Both the position numbers and the translations under genes were made by a program. DNA of 6,791 nucleotides from Fidelibacterota bacterium (lineage in GTDB: Bacteria; Bipolaricaulota; Bipolaricaulia; UBA7950; UBA9294), in the NCBI GenBank assembly GCA_024278395.1, contig JAJRTG010000064.1, positions 1 to 6,791 on the forward strand. Reading direction: 5' to 3'. Below, one piece after another: positions 5,453 through 6,791 of this stretch. The number at the start of each line of letters is the position of its first letter. Position 1 is the stretch's first letter. Under the pieces are notes generated by a model. That model saw nothing but the letters and a program-made list of their open reading frames with translations. It was not told the DNA's origin and searched no databases.

Positions 5453-5888
5453 GGATCTTCGCCCCACCAAGGGGAGCGTTCATCGGCGCAAGCGCGTCGG
5501 ACGGGGCTACAGCTCCGGACACGGCGGGCACGAGAGCGGCCGGGGGACAAAGGGTCAGAACTCCCGCTCCGGCGGCGGGGTTCGCATTGGATTTGAAGGA
5601 GGCCAGACCCCTGTTTGGATGCGCTTCCCGAAACGGGGCTTCCATAACTACACGCGGGTCGAGTACGCGTGCGTCAACCTGGACACGCTGGAGCGGGTCT
5701 TCTCGGAGAACTCCGAGGTGACGCTGCAGAAACTGCGGGAATTGCGGATCGTCAAGGGCCGCATTCAGCGCTTGAAGATCCTCGGTCGCGGCGAATTGTC
5801 CAAACCGCTCACCGTGCGTGCGCATCGATTCACCTCCACCGCCCGGCAGAAGATCGAGCAGGCCGGGGGAAAGGCCGAGGTGATTTAG
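5442..5888 (+). CDS. rplO: 50S ribosomal protein L15
   Basis: L15 is an assembly protein that threads a long glycine-rich extension into the 23S rRNA core. The 148-residue product is of usual length (about 145-150). The N-terminal part (residues 14-54) has the typical basic, glycine-rich run: RRKRVGRG, GRGTKGQNSRSGGGVRIGFEGG, then MRFPKRGF. The C-terminal globular domain carries KILGRGELSKPLTVRAHRFT (112-131) and the ending QAGGKAEVI. The start lies inside rpsE, with an 11-base overlap in a different frame, after a perfect Shine-Dalgarno sequence. L30 (rpmD) normally sits just upstream but there is no room for it here. The stop is one base from secY. Confidence 0.98.
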   Translation: MRLEDLRPTKGSVHRRKRVGRGYSSGHGGHESGRGTKGQNSRSGGGVRIGFEGGQTPVWMRFPKRGFHNYTRVEYACVNLDTLERVFSENSEVTLQKLRELRIVKGRIQRLKILGRGELSKPLTVRAHRFTSTARQKIEQAGGKAEVI

Positions 5889-5889
5889 G

Positions 5890-6791
5890 ATGTGGGAGAC
5901 GTTAACCAACGTTTTCCGCGTCCCCGAGCTGAAAAAGCGCATCATCTTCACCCTGGGGGCGATCATCGTCTTCCGTTTGGGGACGCACATTCCGATTCCA
6001 GGGGTGAACGCGGACGCGTTGAAGCACTTCTTCGAATCCCAGGGCGGAGGGATCTTCGACTTCTTGAATATGTTTACGGGTGGAGCGCTTAAGCGCTTCT
6101 CCTTGTTCGCCCTCGGTGTGACCCCGTACATTAACGCGTCGATCATCTTCAGCCTCCTCACCGCCGTTGTTCCCAAGCTGAAGGAGCTGCAGGAGCAGGG
6201 ACGGGAGGGGCGGCGTAAGATCACCGCTTACACCCGGTGGTCGACCGTCGGGCTGGCCGTCATCCAGGCGGCGGCGATGAGCCTGCTCGTGGTGAACTGG
6301 GGCCTGGCGCAGGGGACGGTCTGGTTCTATCTTACTTCGATCATCGCCATGACCTCGGGGACCATTTACCTCATGTGGCTCGGTGAGCGCATGACGGAGA
6401 ACGGAATCGGAAACGGGATCAGCATGATCATAATGATCGGGATCCTCTCCCGGCTTCCGGCGCAGTTCCAATCGGCGTACATCGAGATAACCGCCGGGAC
6501 GGTCAGCCCGTTCTGGGGGTTCGTGTTCATCGCGCTCCTGATAGTGGTGATCGCCGGGGTCGTCATGATCCAGCAGGGGCAGCGCAAGATCGTCATCCAG
6601 TACGCCAAGCGGACCACGGGAAGACGCATCTACGGGGGGCACACCTCGCATCTGCCGATCCGCGTCAACCAGGGCGGGGTCATCCCGATCATCTTCGCCC
6701 TCGCGCTTCTGTCGATACCGATGACGATAGGACAGTGGATCCCGTCGCTCTCCTGGATCACCCCGTACATCCGCGCGGGAAGCCTGGCGTA
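5890..6791 (+). CDS. secY: Protein translocase subunit SecY, truncated by window edge
   Basis: SecY is the membrane channel of the Sec translocase and works with SecE, SecG and SecA or the ribosome. From ATG 5890, 300 codons are visible and still open at the right edge; full SecY is about 420-440 residues. The start ETLTNVFRVPELKKRIIFTL leads into transmembrane segment 1 (about 17-37). The plug region GGGIFDFLNMFTGG follows at 52-65, then signature SLFALGVTPYINASII (71-86) and a second signature GERMTENGIGNGIS (165-178). Further hydrophobic segments lie near 114-136, 146-168, 207-227 and 262-282. The cytosolic loop with QYAKR and LPIRVNQGGVIPIIFA (about 228-270) precedes segment 7. The binding site is GAGGTGAT at 5877-5884 inside rplO. 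The C-terminal third lies outside this window. Confidence 0.98.
   Translation, partial: MWETLTNVFRVPELKKRIIFTLGAIIVFRLGTHIPIPGVNADALKHFFESQGGGIFDFLNMFTGGALKRFSLFALGVTPYINASIIFSLLTAVVPKLKELQEQGREGRRKITAYTRWSTVGLAVIQAAAMSLLVVNWGLAQGTVWFYLTSIIAMTSGTIYLMWLGERMTENGIGNGISMIIMIGILSRLPAQFQSAYIEITAGTVSPFWGFVFIALLIVVIAGVVMIQQGQRKIVIQYAKRTTGRRIYGGHTSHLPIRVNQGGVIPIIFALALLSIPMTIGQWIPSLSWITPYIRAGSLA

Noticed and set aside
5440..5460. A degraded rpmD remnant between rpsE and rplO
   Set aside because: There is no space between the genes, and no L30-like residues are visible in any frame around the junction.
1..6791. A hidden mobile element, CRISPR, toxin-antitoxin or other undescribed system
   Set aside because: Coding sequence of known ribosomal-protein genes and secY covers nearly every base. 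I saw no direct or inverted repeats, no RNA genes and no unexplained stretch longer than about ten bases.

Overview
This window is a single unbroken block of bacterial ribosomal-protein genes, all on the + strand: the 3' half of the S10 cluster running directly into the spc cluster, ending inside secY. The gene set and order (rpsS, rplV, rpsC, rplP, rpmC, rpsQ | rplN, rplX, rplE, rpsZ, rpsH, rplF, rplR, rpsE, rplO, secY) are those of Bacteria, not Archaea. The sequence is fairly GC-rich and purine-rich on the coding strand. Two proteins carry zinc-binding cysteine pairs (short type-Z S14 and a zinc-ribbon L24), and the usual rpmD (L30) gene is absent between rpsE and rplO. These traits fit a deep-branching or thermophile-like anaerobic bacterial lineage (for example a candidate phylum such as Bipolaricaulota/Acetothermia, or something near Thermotogae/Synergistetes). 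That placement is a weak inference from memory, not a result.

Layout: positions 1-15 are probably the last codons of rplB. Positions 19-2183 hold the S10-cluster genes rpsS, rplV, rpsC, rplP, rpmC and rpsQ. Only 2 bases separate rpsQ from rplN, so there is no room for a separate spc promoter between the genes. Positions 2186-5888 hold rplN through rplO. secY starts at 5890 and runs off the right edge with 300 codons visible, roughly two thirds of a normal SecY.

Packing is extreme. No intergenic gap exceeds about 10 bases. Several junctions are 4-base overlaps (ATGA at rplP/rpmC and rpmC/rpsQ, TTGA at rplR/rpsE), one is TAATG (rplV/rpsC), three have a single spacer base (rpsC/rplP, rplX/rplE, rplO/secY), and rpsE/rplO overlap by 11 bases. 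Nearly every gene has a clear purine-rich Shine-Dalgarno sequence, usually inside the end of the gene before it. This implies one polycistronic mRNA with translational coupling, giving balanced production of 30S and 50S proteins plus the translocon channel SecY. No terminator, promoter, tRNA, repeat, mobile element or CRISPR was seen.

I found no undescribed system here. The points worth a second look are modest: missing L30, zinc-type L24 and S14, non-ATG starts for rplN and rpsE, a substituted helicase-site residue in S3, and the seamless S10-spc fusion.
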